Numbered from the stretch's first letter, positions 10,301 through 19,702 are shown. The stretch: 64,000 bases of DNA from Pseudomonas sp. HMWF032 (GCF_003060885.1 NZ_QAIG01000005.1:1077093-1141092), one strand, 5' to 3'. The notes: generated from the letters alone by a model not told the origin. Program-made: numbers and translations.

Positions 10301-10775
10301 CCGCAAGTTCGCTCAGGGTCTGACCCTGGATCATCTGGTCTACCTGGCCAACCAACAGCTGCAACGCCTGCACGGTCGTTACCAATTGGCGCGGCGTAGC
10401 CGTGGTGAGCTGGAACTGGAAGTGCTCGACACCTGGCAGGCCGATGCGGCGCGCGACACCAAAACCTTGTCCGGCGGCGAGAGTTTTCTGGTCAGCCTGG
10501 CGCTGGCCTTGGCGCTCTCTGACTTAGTCAGCCACAAAACCAGCATCGACTCGTTGTTCCTCGACGAAGGCTTCGGCACCCTCGACGGCGAAACCCTGGA
10601 GATTGCCCTCGATGCGCTGGATAACCTCAACGCCAGCGGCAAGATGATTGGCGTGATCAGCCATGTGGCCGCACTCAAAGAGCGCATTCCGGTGCAGCTG
10701 AAAGTGCACAAGTCAGTGGGCATGGGTTACAGCACGCTGGACCGGCGTTTTGCCGTCAACCGCGAGGGTGATTGA
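7341..10775 (+). CDS. sbcC: Exonuclease SbcCD subunit C (ATPase)
   Basis: The 1144-residue SMC/Rad50-like ATPase partner of SbcD. The Walker A motif is GPTGAGKTT (residues 37-45). Two very long, Gln/Leu/Ala-rich coiled coils flank the zinc hook CPLC (C548, C551) used for dimerisation. The C-terminal head has the ABC signature LSGGE (1043-1047) and Walker [12 protein letters not shown] (from about 1072). It overlaps sbcD by 4 bases. The coiled coil is unusually rich in glutamine (long CAG/CAA runs), which makes many spurious frames look open here. The gene is intact and of family length. Confidence 0.96.
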   Translation: MKILSLRLKNLNSLKGEWKIDFTAEPFKDNGLFAITGPTGAGKTTLLDAICLALYHRTPRMSTVSASANELMSRHTADCLAEVEFEVKGVAYRAFWSQRRARDKADGALQAPKVELAAADGSIITDKINEKLRETERLTGLDFERFTKSMLLAQGGFAAFLEANANQRAELLEELTGTDIYGQISQRVFEQCREVKVALDQLRARAEGVELLSEEQRAELQAQSKQLTIDEAALGAQHAELQRQRRWCEELNKTQAQLHASQQAEQAAQQALQQAQPQLAKLAASEPALRLQPLHHDWQQARQSLAQTEQGLQQNAAEQRQIEQTVAEHSWQARELSALLLADCQAQRQQLAERLQLLEQQLAAQPQHGRLGEQLGSWGEQLKARQQLTGEIAQLQLSQQQLQETITASQTQLNQQTEQLGAEQHRLQQAREQERAAQQQQQTLLAGRSEAAWRERWQQLHIQGGVLSQLGELADAQQRLAIEQTQLTNALTLLREQHQAKNAEVAQLRLRYKDLQQQVQAQEKLLEQEQRIQALEAHRAQLQPGEACPLCGSEAHPAISAYQALDVSATKALLNSKRNELEALTEQGRQLAGELEKLAARLEQQQQQFARGEQTQAEQGERWQSLTAQLEHPLADVEALAKQQVQQSDELLMLQQQLEQLQQLNTALEQCQQARLNQQQRCSELEQQQALNRLHLQQRQEQREQGQQRLQQLLQVAAERTADLSQALAEFGYQLPDNASAWLIERQTEWQCWQRNQQQSLDLHRQLSELDHGLQAAVQQSQLWQQRWTALGLADQPTLAKPADAQAALQQAQAQLDEAQRRQQQLAGSCQALASRLQDEQARLQQAEQQWTAALTVSPFNVEADYLAALLDETQRAALQQLRQRLDKALSDAQALARAAAQQLAALQANPATSLDLVQLDKQLLALSVQRKSLSERQGEIRAQLQGDDDRRQGQQSLFAAISTQQGEYDLWQQLNSLIGSSDGAKYRKFAQGLTLDHLVYLANQQLQRLHGRYQLARRSRGELELEVLDTWQADAARDTKTLSGGESFLVSLALALALSDLVSHKTSIDSLFLDEGFGTLDGETLEIALDALDNLNASGKMIGVISHVAALKERIPVQLKVHKSVGMGYSTLDRRFAVNREGD

Positions 10776-10886
10776 TCTGCGCCAGGGCCAGCGGCGCAAT
10801 GCTTACCTATACTGGATGGCAGTGTGCGCTGTTGGCGCCGTTGCCAGTTATGGAGCTGTCGCTGGGTGAGTCGTGGAACATTACAT

Positions 10887-11678
10887 TTGATCAAGGCGTT
10901 GTGCGGCCTGCTGTGCTGCTGTTGTCTGGCGCTCAATGCCTTGGCGGCCCCCCGCGAAGGTCCGGTGTTGACCCTGTGTTACGAAGATCAGGATTCCTAC
11001 CCCTGGGTCATGGAGGACGGCAGCGGGCTCAATCTGCAGTTGCTGCGCCTGGTTGAGCAGGCTCTGCACGGACAGTTCACCTTCGTCGCCGTCCCCTGGA
11101 AGCGCTGCCTGGCCGGCCTGGCCCAAGGCAGCTATGACGGCGCCTTCGCGGCCAGTTTCAAGGCCGAACGCCTGGGCTTGGGGCGTTACCCGCTTGATAC
11201 TGACGGCCGCCTGGATGAACGCAAGCGCCTGCACACCTCGATCTATTCCCTTTACCGGCGCAAGGGCAGTACGGTCAGCTGGAATGGTCAGGAATTCCGT
11301 CAACTGCATGGGCGCATCGGTTCGCTGAGCGGGTTTTCAATTGTCGATTTCATCCGCGCCCAGGGTGTCGAGGTGGATGAGACCAACCGCGATCCGTTGG
11401 CACTGCTGCGCATGCTCAGCCACAAACGTATCGAAGCCGCGGCGCTGCAGAGCCAGCGCGGTGATTTCGTGCTGCAGACCAATCCGGACCTGGCCGCACA
11501 GCTGGAGAAAATCGAGTTACCGCTGCAGGACAAGGCCTACTACCTGATGCTGTCCAACGTCTATGTGGCAGCCAACCCGGAGCAGGCTGCGCGCATCTGG
11601 GATGAAATCGAGCGTCAGCGCGAGTCGGTGACCTATCAGCAGCAGGTGTGGGACTCTCTGGCTCGTTCGCAACCCTGA
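10887..11678 (+). CDS. Periplasmic solute-binding protein, SBP_bac_3-like, orphan
   Basis: An exported protein of about 263 residues in the amino-acid-type binding protein superfamily (LTLCYEDQDSYPWVMEDGSG, then LNLQLLRLVEQALHG and the W-KRCLAGLAQGSYDGAF segment that in this family begins the ligand lobe). I chose the TTG at 10887 because it gives a compact signal peptide (IKALCGLLCCCCLALNALA) with a GGA-type ribosome site; an in-frame GTG at 10824 would add a long, basic, Cys/Trp-rich extension. No permease or ATPase genes adjoin it. Many such orphan proteins in Pseudomonas have unknown ligands. Confidence 0.75.
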   Translation: MIKALCGLLCCCCLALNALAAPREGPVLTLCYEDQDSYPWVMEDGSGLNLQLLRLVEQALHGQFTFVAVPWKRCLAGLAQGSYDGAFAASFKAERLGLGRYPLDTDGRLDERKRLHTSIYSLYRRKGSTVSWNGQEFRQLHGRIGSLSGFSIVDFIRAQGVEVDETNRDPLALLRMLSHKRIEAAALQSQRGDFVLQTNPDLAAQLEKIELPLQDKAYYLMLSNVYVAANPEQAARIWDEIERQRESVTYQQQVWDSLARSQP

Positions 11679-11753
11679 GCCGGTTAATGCTCTGTGTCGA
11701 CCCCGCGTCGGCGCAGGCGCATGATCGTGCTTCGCCTCGATGAGTATTGCCGC

Positions 11754-13040
11754 ATGGTCAAGCCTCCCGCCGCTCCACCGTCTGCCTCTGCGCTTGGGCG
11801 CTTTCTCACGTTGGCGGGTACAGCCACGCGCATCGGCGGCAGCGTGCTGGGGCAGCGTTTGCGGCCTGGCCGCAGCGCGATTGATTGGCAGCCGGTGGGC
11901 GATCTGCTCACCGATGTGCTGGGCGAGATGAAAGGTCCGGTGCTCAAACTGGGGCAAATGGCTTCGCAGTGGCAGGGCGTGTTGCCTGAACCGGTGGCAC
12001 TGGCGTTGGCCTCGCTGCAGAACCGCGTACCAGCCTTGCCCTTCAGCGCGTTGCGTGGGCATCTGCAGCAGGTGTATGGCGCGGACCTCGGGCAGTTCTT
12101 TCAGCAGATCGATGAACAACCCTTTGCCGCTGCGTCACTTGGTCAGGTGCATCGCGCTATAGCGGCGGATGGCCGGGCGCTGGTGCTCAAGGTGCAATAC
12201 CCGGGCATCGCCGACATCTGTCAGGCTGATCTGCGTCAGCTACGCCGTTTACTGCCGCTGGGGCGCTTGTTCCGCGCGCCGGCTGAGCAGCTGGAGGGCC
12301 TGTATCGGGAGCTGGCGGCGGTGATCGAGGCCGAGCTGGATTACCCGGCCGAGATGCGCCGCCTGCAGGACTTTCGTGCGCATTTCGCCGATTGGCCGGG
12401 CTTGCGCCTGCCGCAGCCGCAGGAAGACCTTTGCCGCCCCGGCGTGCTGGCACTCAGCGAGGAAGCCGGCTTGCCGTTTGCCGAGGTCAGCCAGGCCAGT
12501 GTCGACGTGCGTGAGCGCCTGGCCCTTACCCTGGTGCGCTGGCTGAGTGCCCAGGCCTTCGAGCTGAGGTTGCTGCATGCCGATCCGCATCCGGGCAATT
12601 TCGCCTACACCGCAGCCGGTGAGCTGGTGGTGTATGACTTCGGTTGCGTGCAGGTGCTGTCCGCGCCGTTGCTGGCGGCCTATGTACAAGCCTACAAGGC
12701 GCTGCAGGCCCGCGACGGCGAGCAGCTGGAAAAGGCCTTCCAGGCGCTCGGTACACGCCAGCCGAAGTCCACCACGCCCTATGGTTTGTACCGTCAGCTG
12801 CATGGTTTGCTCGGGCCACTGCTGCAGCCTGGGGTGAATTGGGATTTTGCCGCCACGCCGCTGCATGAGCAGGTGCAACGGCTGTTGCCCGATGTGATGG
12901 GGGCCTTGGGTAGCCTGCAACCGGCACCGGCCACCTTGCTGGTCAACCGCACGCTGGAAGGGCATTACTGGAACCTCAGCCGCCTCGGTGTGGCGCTGCC
13001 GGTGGCCGATCTGTTGCAGGTGCAGCTGGCCGGGCGTTAG
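11754..13040 (+). CDS. ABC1/AarF (ADCK-like) atypical kinase family protein
   Basis: A protein of about 428 residues in the UbiB/ADCK family. It shows the defining KxGQ motif (KLGQ, residues 65-68), an Ala-rich loop AAASLGQVHRA, the VLKVQYPG lysine, the catalytic stretch HADPHPGN and the metal-binding YDFG. It is shorter than UbiB (about 530 residues) and lacks that protein's C-terminal membrane helices, so it is a soluble paralogue, not the ubiquinone-pathway UbiB itself. Family members act as ATPases or kinases in quinone and lipid biology, but its target is unknown. In-frame starts at 11694 (GTG) and 11721 (ATG) exist; ATG 11754 was preferred because a GAG-type site precedes it and the conserved region starts soon after. 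Confidence 0.85.
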   Translation: MVKPPAAPPSASALGRFLTLAGTATRIGGSVLGQRLRPGRSAIDWQPVGDLLTDVLGEMKGPVLKLGQMASQWQGVLPEPVALALASLQNRVPALPFSALRGHLQQVYGADLGQFFQQIDEQPFAAASLGQVHRAIAADGRALVLKVQYPGIADICQADLRQLRRLLPLGRLFRAPAEQLEGLYRELAAVIEAELDYPAEMRRLQDFRAHFADWPGLRLPQPQEDLCRPGVLALSEEAGLPFAEVSQASVDVRERLALTLVRWLSAQAFELRLLHADPHPGNFAYTAAGELVVYDFGCVQVLSAPLLAAYVQAYKALQARDGEQLEKAFQALGTRQPKSTTPYGLYRQLHGLLGPLLQPGVNWDFAATPLHEQVQRLLPDVMGALGSLQPAPATLLVNRTLEGHYWNLSRLGVALPVADLLQVQLAGR

Positions 13041-14179
13041 CGCATGGTCTTAACGGGTACGGCTTGGCCATTTTCGATACGGGTCAGGAATACCGCGCTG
13101 GAGCCCTGATGCTGGCTGCGTGAGAACGCCACCTTGAAACCGCCCAGGTCCGTTTCGAGGTGCTCCAGCGCGTCAATAAACGCCTCCCGTGTCGGTTCAG
13201 CGCCGGCCTTGCGCAGCGCCTGAGTAAACACAGCCGCGCCGATATAGCCCTCCAGCGAGGTATGGTCAAAGTCGCCGTGTTGCATATCGGCCTGATAAGC
13301 CCGCACCAGTGCCAATGAGCTGTCGTCTGGAGAAGGCACCACCTGGGAGATATACACCCCGTCACCGTCGCCGCCGGCCTCACGGATAAAACCTTCGGTG
13401 CCGAGAAATGACACGCTGATAAAGCGCGTATTGAAGCCCAGCGCTTTCGCCTGCTTGATCGCTGCCGCCAGTTGCCTGTAGGTGCCGACAAAGAACACCG
13501 CTTCCGGTTGGATGCTCTGCAGTGCCTTGATGGCCGCTTTTACGTCCAGCGAATTGCGCTGAATGCGCGCCTGCGCATAAATCGTCAGCTTGCGCTTGAG
13601 CAGAGCGCCATTGAGGCCGCCCTTGACCGATTCGCCAAAGGAGTCGTCCTGCATCAGGAGGGCGATCTTGCTCAGCTTGAGGTCCTTGGTCATGCGCTCG
13701 ACCAGTTGCTCGGTTTCCTCGATATAGGACGCGCGAATATTGAATACCTCAGGTCTTACCGGTGTGCGCAGAAACTCGGCGCCGGTAAAGGGGAACAGGT
13801 AAGGCACCTGCGCCCGCACCGCCAATGGCACAGCGGCACGCGAGGTGGGCGTGCCGACGTAACCGAGCAGGGCGAACACCTGTTGGGTTTGCAGCAGGTT
13901 GCGGGTGTGTGCGGCGGTCTGGCTGGGCTCGTAGCCATCGTCCCGGCTGAGCAGGTTGATACGCCGGCCATGCACCCCACCTTCGGCGTTGACGCGCTTG
14001 AAGTAGGCCTGGGCACCGTTAAGCATGCCCAAACCCAGGGCCGCCGCCGGGCCGCTTTGGGCGTTGACCATGCCGATACGCACTTCATCCGTGCCCAGGC
14101 CAGGCTCCGTTGCGCTGGCAAAACCCGGCAGCAGCAGGCAACTGGTGATCAGGCCGTACAGCCGCTGTCGAAAGGTCAT
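13037..14179 (-). CDS. ABC-type substrate-binding protein (Leu/Ile/Val-binding family), orphan
   Basis: A 380-residue exported protein with a signal peptide (about residues 1-23, ending FASA) and a type I periplasmic-binding fold of the Leu/Ile/Val family: IGMVNAQSGPAAALGLGMLNG at the N-terminus, YVGTPTSRAAVPLA, and VFFVGTYRQLAAAIKQAKALG. Proteins of this kind capture branched-chain amino acids, amides or aromatic acids for an ABC importer. No permease or ATPase gene adjoins it. GGAGCC precedes the ATG at 14179; an in-frame upstream start would weaken the signal peptide. Its stop codon overlaps the stop of the convergent ABC1 gene, with no space for a terminator. Confidence 0.85.
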   Translation of the reverse strand: MTFRQRLYGLITSCLLLPGFASATEPGLGTDEVRIGMVNAQSGPAAALGLGMLNGAQAYFKRVNAEGGVHGRRINLLSRDDGYEPSQTAAHTRNLLQTQQVFALLGYVGTPTSRAAVPLAVRAQVPYLFPFTGAEFLRTPVRPEVFNIRASYIEETEQLVERMTKDLKLSKIALLMQDDSFGESVKGGLNGALLKRKLTIYAQARIQRNSLDVKAAIKALQSIQPEAVFFVGTYRQLAAAIKQAKALGFNTRFISVSFLGTEGFIREAGGDGDGVYISQVVPSPDDSSLALVRAYQADMQHGDFDHTSLEGYIGAAVFTQALRKAGAEPTREAFIDALEHLETDLGGFKVAFSRSQHQGSSAVFLTRIENGQAVPVKTMR

Positions 14180-14300
14180 TGATCGGCTCCTTGGCATGAT
14201 CGCAGGCTACTGCAGGGCCTACTCGTCCATTTCTTCTTATTCGGGGTATGCATGTGATCCTCTAAAACACTCTAGCCAGTTGTGCATAAAAGACCGGGCT

Positions 14301-15095
14301 TTACTCGCTTGCCGGTGATGCTGACGGCACCAGTTGGTACTTGCCTTGCTGTAGATCATCGAAATAACGCTGATAACGACCGCTGTCACGGTAGAGCTGC
14401 AGGCGTTTATTGAAGCGTTCGAGCAGCGCGGGGCTGCCTTCCAGGCTTTTCGGCAGCATCAGGTGGCTGAGATTGACCAGCAGTGGTTTGGGGTGATGGG
14501 TGATCTTGGCCTGGTCTTCCGCGCTGAAGTGGCTGCGCAGGGCGGCGTAGCCGACGTTCATTTCCTGTGGGTAGAGCACGACTCGCTCTTTGAGCAGCTT
14601 CTCGAAGTTTTGCTGGTCGCTGGAAACGCGCTCGATCTTCACCTTGTTCTCGGCGAGAAAGGCATCGAATTGCGGGCCATAGCTGTATTCCAGACCACCA
14701 CCGAGGGTCATGCCGGTGAGGTCGTCAAAGGTCTGCCAGTCGAAGGGCAGGCTTTTCAGGTGAAAGAACACGAATTGTTCATCAAGCAGTGGCGCGCTGA
14801 ACAGAAAGTCTTCCTCGCGCTCGGCTTTATGCATCCATACGGCGGTTCCATCGAAACGTCCTGCGGCCGCCGCCGCATAGGCCCGCGGCCAAGGCAGGAA
14901 CTCAAAGGTGACGCGATAACCCTCGTCCGCCATGAGGTCGCTGATCAGGTGCGCCACGACGCCATTGTGTTTGAGAGTACTGGACAGGTAGGGCGGCCAG
15001 TCGCCGACGCTGATCTTCAGTTCTGGCTGTTGATTGGCCTGCACGGACAGGCTCAGTAACAGACACACTGCAACGAACAGGGCCTTGCACTTCAT
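14301..15095 (-). CDS. Periplasmic solute-binding protein, SBP_bac_3-like, orphan
   Basis: A 264-residue exported protein with signal peptide MKCKALFVAVCLLLSLSVQA and the family start ELKISVGDWPPYLSS. The FEFLPWPRAYAAAAAGRFDG segment is the usual recognition part of this amino-acid-binding-like superfamily. AGAGAGG lies 6 bases before the ATG. It lacks adjacent transport genes, like the other two proteins of this type in the window (10887-11678 and 56294-57049). The ligand cannot be told from sequence. Confidence 0.8.
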   Translation of the reverse strand: MKCKALFVAVCLLLSLSVQANQQPELKISVGDWPPYLSSTLKHNGVVAHLISDLMADEGYRVTFEFLPWPRAYAAAAAGRFDGTAVWMHKAEREEDFLFSAPLLDEQFVFFHLKSLPFDWQTFDDLTGMTLGGGLEYSYGPQFDAFLAENKVKIERVSSDQQNFEKLLKERVVLYPQEMNVGYAALRSHFSAEDQAKITHHPKPLLVNLSHLMLPKSLEGSPALLERFNKRLQLYRDSGRYQRYFDDLQQGKYQLVPSASPASE

Positions 15096-15406
15096 TCAAA
15101 CCTCTCTGCTGCCTGCGCGTGTAGAGGACAGTAATACCACTGTGCTGGACTGACTGGCAGCCCTTGCCGTGACCGGTTTTCACCGTGCGCCGTGAGAAAA
15201 TGGCTGCATATTTAACTAAAACGTCACCTTGTGTGCGAAGACTGCTGAGGATTTTTCCAATCGCCATGTTTCTGCATAAGGATAGTTGCTGTGCTGCGTA
15301 TCCCTGCGCTTGGCGTGCTTTTTTCTTGGCAGACAGTTCCCCGTCAGCGTCCACCCCTTTAGAGTGCCGCAGCGCAATCGCGCGGGTATGAGGGGATAGC
15401 TGACGC
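15096..15406. other. Intergenic region between divergent binding-protein and transporter genes
   Basis: About 310 bases with no convincing gene or RNA. It must hold promoters for both flanking genes. An imperfect TTTTCAC...GTGAGAAAA inverted repeat at about 15177-15200 is the only notable structure, and it is weak. Confidence 0.35.
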
Positions 15407-16645
15407 ATGACCGTTTGGGTCGTTTCAATTCTGTTTGTACTGACCTACCTGGGCATGGCCGCAGGGGGCATCCGTGGCTTGCGCGTTGATCGCAGCTGGA
15501 TTGCTGGCTGTGCGGCGGTGTTGCTGCTGGTCAGCGGTGCGCAATCTCCAGCCGAGGCGGCCAGCCATCTGGATGCCGGTGCGCTGTTGCTGCTGCTGGC
15601 GCTGATGCTGATCAGTGCGCAGTTCGATTTCTCCGGCGTTTACGCCTGGCTTAACCAGCAACTCAGCCACTATGCCGAGCAGCCGGCGCTGCTGCTGCTG
15701 GGCGTGGTTCTGTTGGGCGGCGTGCTGTCGGCGCTGCTGGTCAATGACATCGTTGCCTTTGCCCTGACCCCACTGCTGTGCCATAGCCTGCTGGCCCGTG
15801 GCCTCGACCCTCGGCCGTTTCTCCTGGCGTTGGCGCTGTCGTGCAATGCCGGGTCCAGCGCCAGCCTGATCGGTAATCCGCAGAACATCCTGATCGGCCA
15901 GGCCGGCGGCTTGGATTTCTGGTCCTACACCTGGATTGCCGGCCCGCCGGCACTGGCGGCCTTGGCCATTACCTACGCGGTGATCTGGCTGCAGTGGCGC
16001 AAGCACTGGGGGACTGCCAAGCCAGCGGCGCAGATTGAAACGCCGGTGCAGCACATCTATGGCGCGCGCAGTTACCTGAAACCGCTGCTGGCCAGCCTGG
16101 TGCTGCTCGGGCTGTTTTCCACCAGCATGCCGCGGGAGATTTCCGCCCTGTTGATCGCGGTGTTGGTGATGATCTCGCGGCGGGTGGACAGCCGCGACTA
16201 TGTGCAGAAGGTCGACTGGAACCTGTTGCTGCTGTTTGCCGGGTTGTTCGTGGTAACGGGCGCGGCGATGAGCCTGCCGCAGGTCGCGGGTCTGGCGGGC
16301 ACTCTGGCCGAGTTGGGCCTGTTACCGCACGGGGTGATCACCCTGGCGAGCCTGTCGCTGTTGGGCAGTAACCTGATTGGCAATGTGCCCTATGTGATGT
16401 TGCTGCTGGGCGTGTTGCCGGAGGCCAGCGAGGCCTTGCTGGTGGGCCTGGGGATCTTGTCGACGCTGGCCGGCAACTTGCTACTGATCGGCAGCGTGGT
16501 GAATCTGATTGTCGCCGAAAGTGCGCGGCGTCAGGGCGTACCGCTGAGTTTTGTCGACTTTGCCCGCAGCGGCGTGCCGGTGACCCTGCTCAGCATGGGC
16601 CTGGCTGGCGTGTGGCTGGTCCTGGGCGGCTGGCTGCCCTGGTAA
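15407..16645 (+). CDS. SLC13/ArsB-like ion or anion transporter
   Basis: A 412-residue integral membrane protein with about 11-12 hydrophobic segments. The motif NDIVAFALTPLL and the following SSASLIGNPQNILIGQ are hallmarks of the ion transporter superfamily containing ArsB, CitMHS and SLC13 carriers; the second-half repeat has SNLIGNVPYVMLLLG. It could move an inorganic anion, a dicarboxylate or sodium. The neighbours give no substrate clue. AGGGGA lies about 10 bases before the ATG. The superfamily call is firm, the substrate unknown. Confidence 0.8.
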   Translation: MTVWVVSILFVLTYLGMAAGGIRGLRVDRSWIAGCAAVLLLVSGAQSPAEAASHLDAGALLLLLALMLISAQFDFSGVYAWLNQQLSHYAEQPALLLLGVVLLGGVLSALLVNDIVAFALTPLLCHSLLARGLDPRPFLLALALSCNAGSSASLIGNPQNILIGQAGGLDFWSYTWIAGPPALAALAITYAVIWLQWRKHWGTAKPAAQIETPVQHIYGARSYLKPLLASLVLLGLFSTSMPREISALLIAVLVMISRRVDSRDYVQKVDWNLLLLFAGLFVVTGAAMSLPQVAGLAGTLAELGLLPHGVITLASLSLLGSNLIGNVPYVMLLLGVLPEASEALLVGLGILSTLAGNLLLIGSVVNLIVAESARRQGVPLSFVDFARSGVPVTLLSMGLAGVWLVLGGWLPW

Positions 16646-16654
16646 GCTCCGCCG

Positions 16655-17683
16655 TTATTGCCAGCGGTTCTGCCGCCAGCGCTGTTGCTGTTCCGCCGTG
16701 TGGAAGGTCCAGGCGACAAAGCGGCTCTGCTTCTGCCCTTGAGCCATCTCCACAGTCTGCACTTGACGCGCGCCGGCCTTCCTCAGCGCGCTGTACACGC
16801 CCGGCAGGTTGCCAGCCTTGGAAATCAGGCTGCTGAACCACAGCACCTGTTGGCCGATCTCGGCGCTTTCCTTGATCAACTGGCTGACAAACGCTGCTTC
16901 CCCCCCCTTGCACCACAACTCCGCCGCCTGGCCGCCAAAGTTCAGCACCGGCAGTTTGCGTTTGGGGTCGAGCTTGCCGAGGTTGCGCCATTTGCGCTTG
17001 CTGCCGCTGCTGGCTTCTTCCGCGCTGGCGTGGAAGGGCGGGTTACACAGGGTCAGGTCGAAGCACTCATCGCTCTGTAGCAACCCCTGGAAAATATGCG
17101 TGCTGTCGGGCTGCTGGCGCAGCTCAATCGCCTCACTCAAGCCCGGATTGGCCTGTACGATGGTCTTGGCCGAGGCAATGGCGCTGGCGGCGATGTCCGA
17201 GCCGAGAAACTGCCAGGCATATTCACGGTGGCCCAGCAGTGGGTAGATGCAGTTGGCCCCTACGCCAATATCCAGCGCACGCACTTTGGTTCCGCGTGGG
17301 ATCTCGCCGCCATTGCTGGCGGCCAGCAGGTCGGCCAGGTAATGCAGATAATCGGCGCGGCCGGGGATCGGCGGGCACAGGTAATCCGCCGGAATATCCC
17401 AATGCGAGATGCCATAGAACTGCTTGAGCAGCGCCCGGTTGAACACCTTGACCGCCGCCGGGTTGGCGAAGTCGATGCTCTCCTTGCCATAGGGGTTGAT
17501 GATTACAAAGGCCGCCAGTTCGGGGCTGGCCTTGATCAGCGCGGGAAAGTCATAACGGCCCTGATGGCGATTGCGTGGGTGCAACTGGCCTTTACTCGCA
17601 TCGGCCTGGTTGGCCGCAGGTTTGCTGGGCGGGGTGCGCGGTACGGCAGGTTTTCGGCTGGGGCGTTTCGGCGGTAAGGACAT
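16655..17683 (-). CDS. rlmF: 23S rRNA (adenine(1618)-N6)-methyltransferase
   Basis: A 342-residue SAM-dependent methyltransferase that modifies A1618 of 23S rRNA. The N-terminal 30 residues are basic and Pro-rich, typical of this family. The SAM-binding stretch is [12 protein letters not shown] (138-149) and the catalytic NPPF tetrapeptide, typical of amino-group N-methyltransferases, is at 214-217. The ATG at 17683 begins [13 protein letters not shown]; a longer in-frame reading to 17896 has a Cys-rich, unlikely extension. An 8-base C run (16900-16907, G on the coding strand) lies inside the gene and could allow slippage, but the frame is intact. Confidence 0.92.
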   Translation of the reverse strand: MSLPPKRPSRKPAVPRTPPSKPAANQADASKGQLHPRNRHQGRYDFPALIKASPELAAFVIINPYGKESIDFANPAAVKVFNRALLKQFYGISHWDIPADYLCPPIPGRADYLHYLADLLAASNGGEIPRGTKVRALDIGVGANCIYPLLGHREYAWQFLGSDIAASAIASAKTIVQANPGLSEAIELRQQPDSTHIFQGLLQSDECFDLTLCNPPFHASAEEASSGSKRKWRNLGKLDPKRKLPVLNFGGQAAELWCKGGEAAFVSQLIKESAEIGQQVLWFSSLISKAGNLPGVYSALRKAGARQVQTVEMAQGQKQSRFVAWTFHTAEQQQRWRQNRWQ

Positions 17684-17771
17684 GGCAGGCGGATCTAAGG
17701 CATGGGCGCGGGATTTTCCCACAGCTGGGCGCAGGTTGCTTGCCGACTGTAGGTAACGCTGGATGCCGGCG

Positions 17772-18335
17772 CTAGTGGGCAATATCGAGCAGCATGGCCA
17801 GGTAGTCGAAGAACACGCAGTACAGGGCAATGGGCAGCGGCAGGCCGAGCAGGGTGCCGAGCAGGTAGATGCGAAAGCGCACGTCAGACAAGGCAAGCGC
17901 GTAGTTCAACGCCGGCACGGTCTGAAACAGCAGGCGTAGACTGATGATGCTGGTCAGCGGGCGACGATCAAGGCCGCTTAGCAGACGTTGCGCCAGCGGG
18001 TTGCTCAACTCACGCAGGGCGTTTCCGCCCAGATAGCGAATGGTGATGTAGGTGACGGTGCAGGACACGCAGGCCGCGATATAGGTGACGACACCGCCAT
18101 ACACCCGTCCCAGGGTGAGCACCGCAGCGGCGAGAAATACCCAACCGGGAATCTGGATCAGATTGCCCAGGGCAAATAGCAGGGTAAACAGCAGCAGGCC
18201 GACGACCGGATGCATCAGGAGCAGCGCCTGCAAGGCGTCGAGGTTGAACTGCGCGCGGATGCCCAGGGTTTCGAACAGCACGAACAGGCCCAGCAGAAAC
18301 AGGATGACCAGCAGCAGGCGGGAGGAACTGCGCAT
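17772..18335 (-). CDS. TVP38/TMEM64-family (VTT domain) membrane protein
   Basis: A 187-residue inner-membrane protein with an N-terminal helix (about 5-24) and further hydrophobic segments. The core [20 protein letters not shown] followed by [13 protein letters not shown] and the [12 protein letters not shown] region matches the VTT/DedA-like domain. Homologues are linked to lipid scrambling or transport across membranes. The gene precedes rlmF on the same strand and follows the small winged-helix gene with 15 bases between them, so the two small genes may be co-transcribed. The function here is unknown. Confidence 0.82.
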   Translation of the reverse strand: MRSSSRLLLVILFLLGLFVLFETLGIRAQFNLDALQALLLMHPVVGLLLFTLLFALGNLIQIPGWVFLAAAVLTLGRVYGGVVTYIAACVSCTVTYITIRYLGGNALRELSNPLAQRLLSGLDRRPLTSIISLRLLFQTVPALNYALALSDVRFRIYLLGTLLGLPLPIALYCVFFDYLAMLLDIAH

Positions 18336-18350
18336 GGTGGCCTCGTGGTT

Positions 18351-18647
18351 TCAGGGGTAGCCGAGTACGGCTTTGATCTGCGCCAGGTGGGTGGCAATCC
18401 ACTGTGGATTGATCGCCCCCCAGTCACGAATCTCATAGTGCCCGGCGTTATTGCGTTCGCCGCTTTCCTGCTGGAAGGCACAGTCGATATCCAGCTCGGC
18501 CAGGGCGGCCAGGGTGTCCTGGGCAGTGCGTCGTGGCATGCCGGTGGCGGCCATCAGTGCCGGGACGCTGGTGGCAGCGCCGCTGTCGATCAGCCAGGCC
18601 ACATACAGGCGGCGGTAGAAGCTGGTGCGGGTTTTACTGATGTCCAT
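18351..18647 (-). CDS. Small winged helix-turn-helix protein
   Basis: A 98-residue protein with a winged-helix pattern: SVPALMAATGMPRRTAQDTLAAL (helix-turn-helix, about 28-50) followed by a short wing and a C-terminal helix (PQWIATHLAQIKAVLG). It resembles the HTH_43 group of small uncharacterised proteins of Pseudomonas. The ATG at 18647 has AGGA upstream; a longer reading to 18680 is in frame but lacks a ribosome site. It is probably DNA binding. Targets are unknown, and the co-directional VTT gene is the nearest candidate. Confidence 0.7.
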   Translation of the reverse strand: MDISKTRTSFYRRLYVAWLIDSGAATSVPALMAATGMPRRTAQDTLAALAELDIDCAFQQESGERNNAGHYEIRDWGAINPQWIATHLAQIKAVLGYP

Positions 18648-18702
18648 TGGCTCTGTTCCTGGCTTGATGCCGTGCGCCACTGGCGCACGGCCTGATTGAG
18701 GG

Positions 18703-19532
18703 TCAGTTCAGTGTGGCAATCGCGATATAGGTTGCCGCACCGGAGATAAACCAAGGAAGGCCAGCAGGCTGATCTTCTTCAGGTACCAGATACCGTTGAT
18801 CTTCTCCATGCCCATGGCCGCCACACCGGCCACCGAACCGATGATCAGGCCGCTGCCGCCGGTGTCGGCGCAGTAGGCGAGCATTTCCCAGAAGGTACCG
18901 TTGATCTGGAAATTGCTCAGCCAGGCAGTGTCGGCACCGGCCAGGGCAAGCACGTCCGGGGTGACCAGGGGATACATCTTCATCGCACCGGCCACCAGCG
19001 GTAGGTTGTCGACCACGGCGGAGAGCGCAATGTTGATCGCATAGACATTGCTCAGGCTTTCGCGCAGCAGGGTCGCCACCAGGGTCAGGTGACCAGCGGT
19101 GGCCAGGCTGGAGACCGCCAGCAGGATGCCAAGGAAGAACCGCACGCTGGTGGTGTCGATGCGCCGCAGAACGCCAACCACCCAGAGCAGCGTGATGCGT
19201 TTGTTGGTGCGTATGCGGTCAGTGATGACCTTGAAACCTTCATGGGCATCGATCAGCTCGATGATGGTCATGGCGCCCATGAGGAAGAACAGCATCTCGG
19301 AGATCTCGCCCAGGTGATGGCGCAGTTCTTCAGTCACGTGAGGGTCATTGCCTGTGGCGCCAGGGGTAGCGGCACCAATCAGCGGCAGAATGCTGTCTGC
19401 ACTCAATACCAACAGGGTCCAGCAGATGACTGCTGTCAGAATCGCTGAGGCGGCTTTATCGATTTTCAGCGGGTATTCGAGGGCGATGCACAGGTAACCG
19501 AGAACGAAGATCAAAGCCATCAACGCATACAT
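18703..19532 (-). pseudogene. nhaD: Decayed NhaD-type Na+/H+ antiporter (internal deletion and C-terminal frameshift)
   Basis: The remaining reading frame (about 274 codons) starts as a normal NhaD (MYALMALIFVLGYLCIALEY...TEELRHHLGEISEMLFFLMG) and ends with other conserved NhaD blocks (VLRRIDTTS, GAMKMYPLVTPD, FQINGTFWEMLAYC). The central part is missing: TLLWVVG runs directly into VLRRIDTTS near 19174-19180, removing about 150 residues that in intact proteins hold the ALDNLTTT and GDVTTTMLW motifs. A second lesion near 18750 shifts the frame, so the C-terminus reads LSPVRQPISRLPH. The expected ending (SGAATYIAIATLN) is found in another frame, terminating at 18703. A small loss before SAVVDN is also apparent. 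The comparison uses remembered Pseudomonas NhaD sequences. The product should not transport. Confidence 0.8.
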
Positions 19533-19702
19533 GCTCAGAATTCCATTTGCAGGGCTTTTTTATTGGATTAGAGGTGCCGCGCGCTTTTGATGCGTGGACG
19601 AAGATGCCTGAAATGCTCAGAAATTGGGAGGGTAAATATCGTGCTGCGAGCCCCACTGAGGCCTAAGCGGGTGTTTTCTGACTGATGGGTTGGCCCTGCG
19701 CT

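Noticed and set aside
15177..15200. TTTTCAC...GTGAGAAAA as an operator
   Set aside because: The arms match only imperfectly and neither neighbour has a regulator nearby.
17684..17896. N-terminal extension of rlmF
   Set aside because: The added segment is Cys-rich, not conserved, and the normal start at 17683 already gives the family length.
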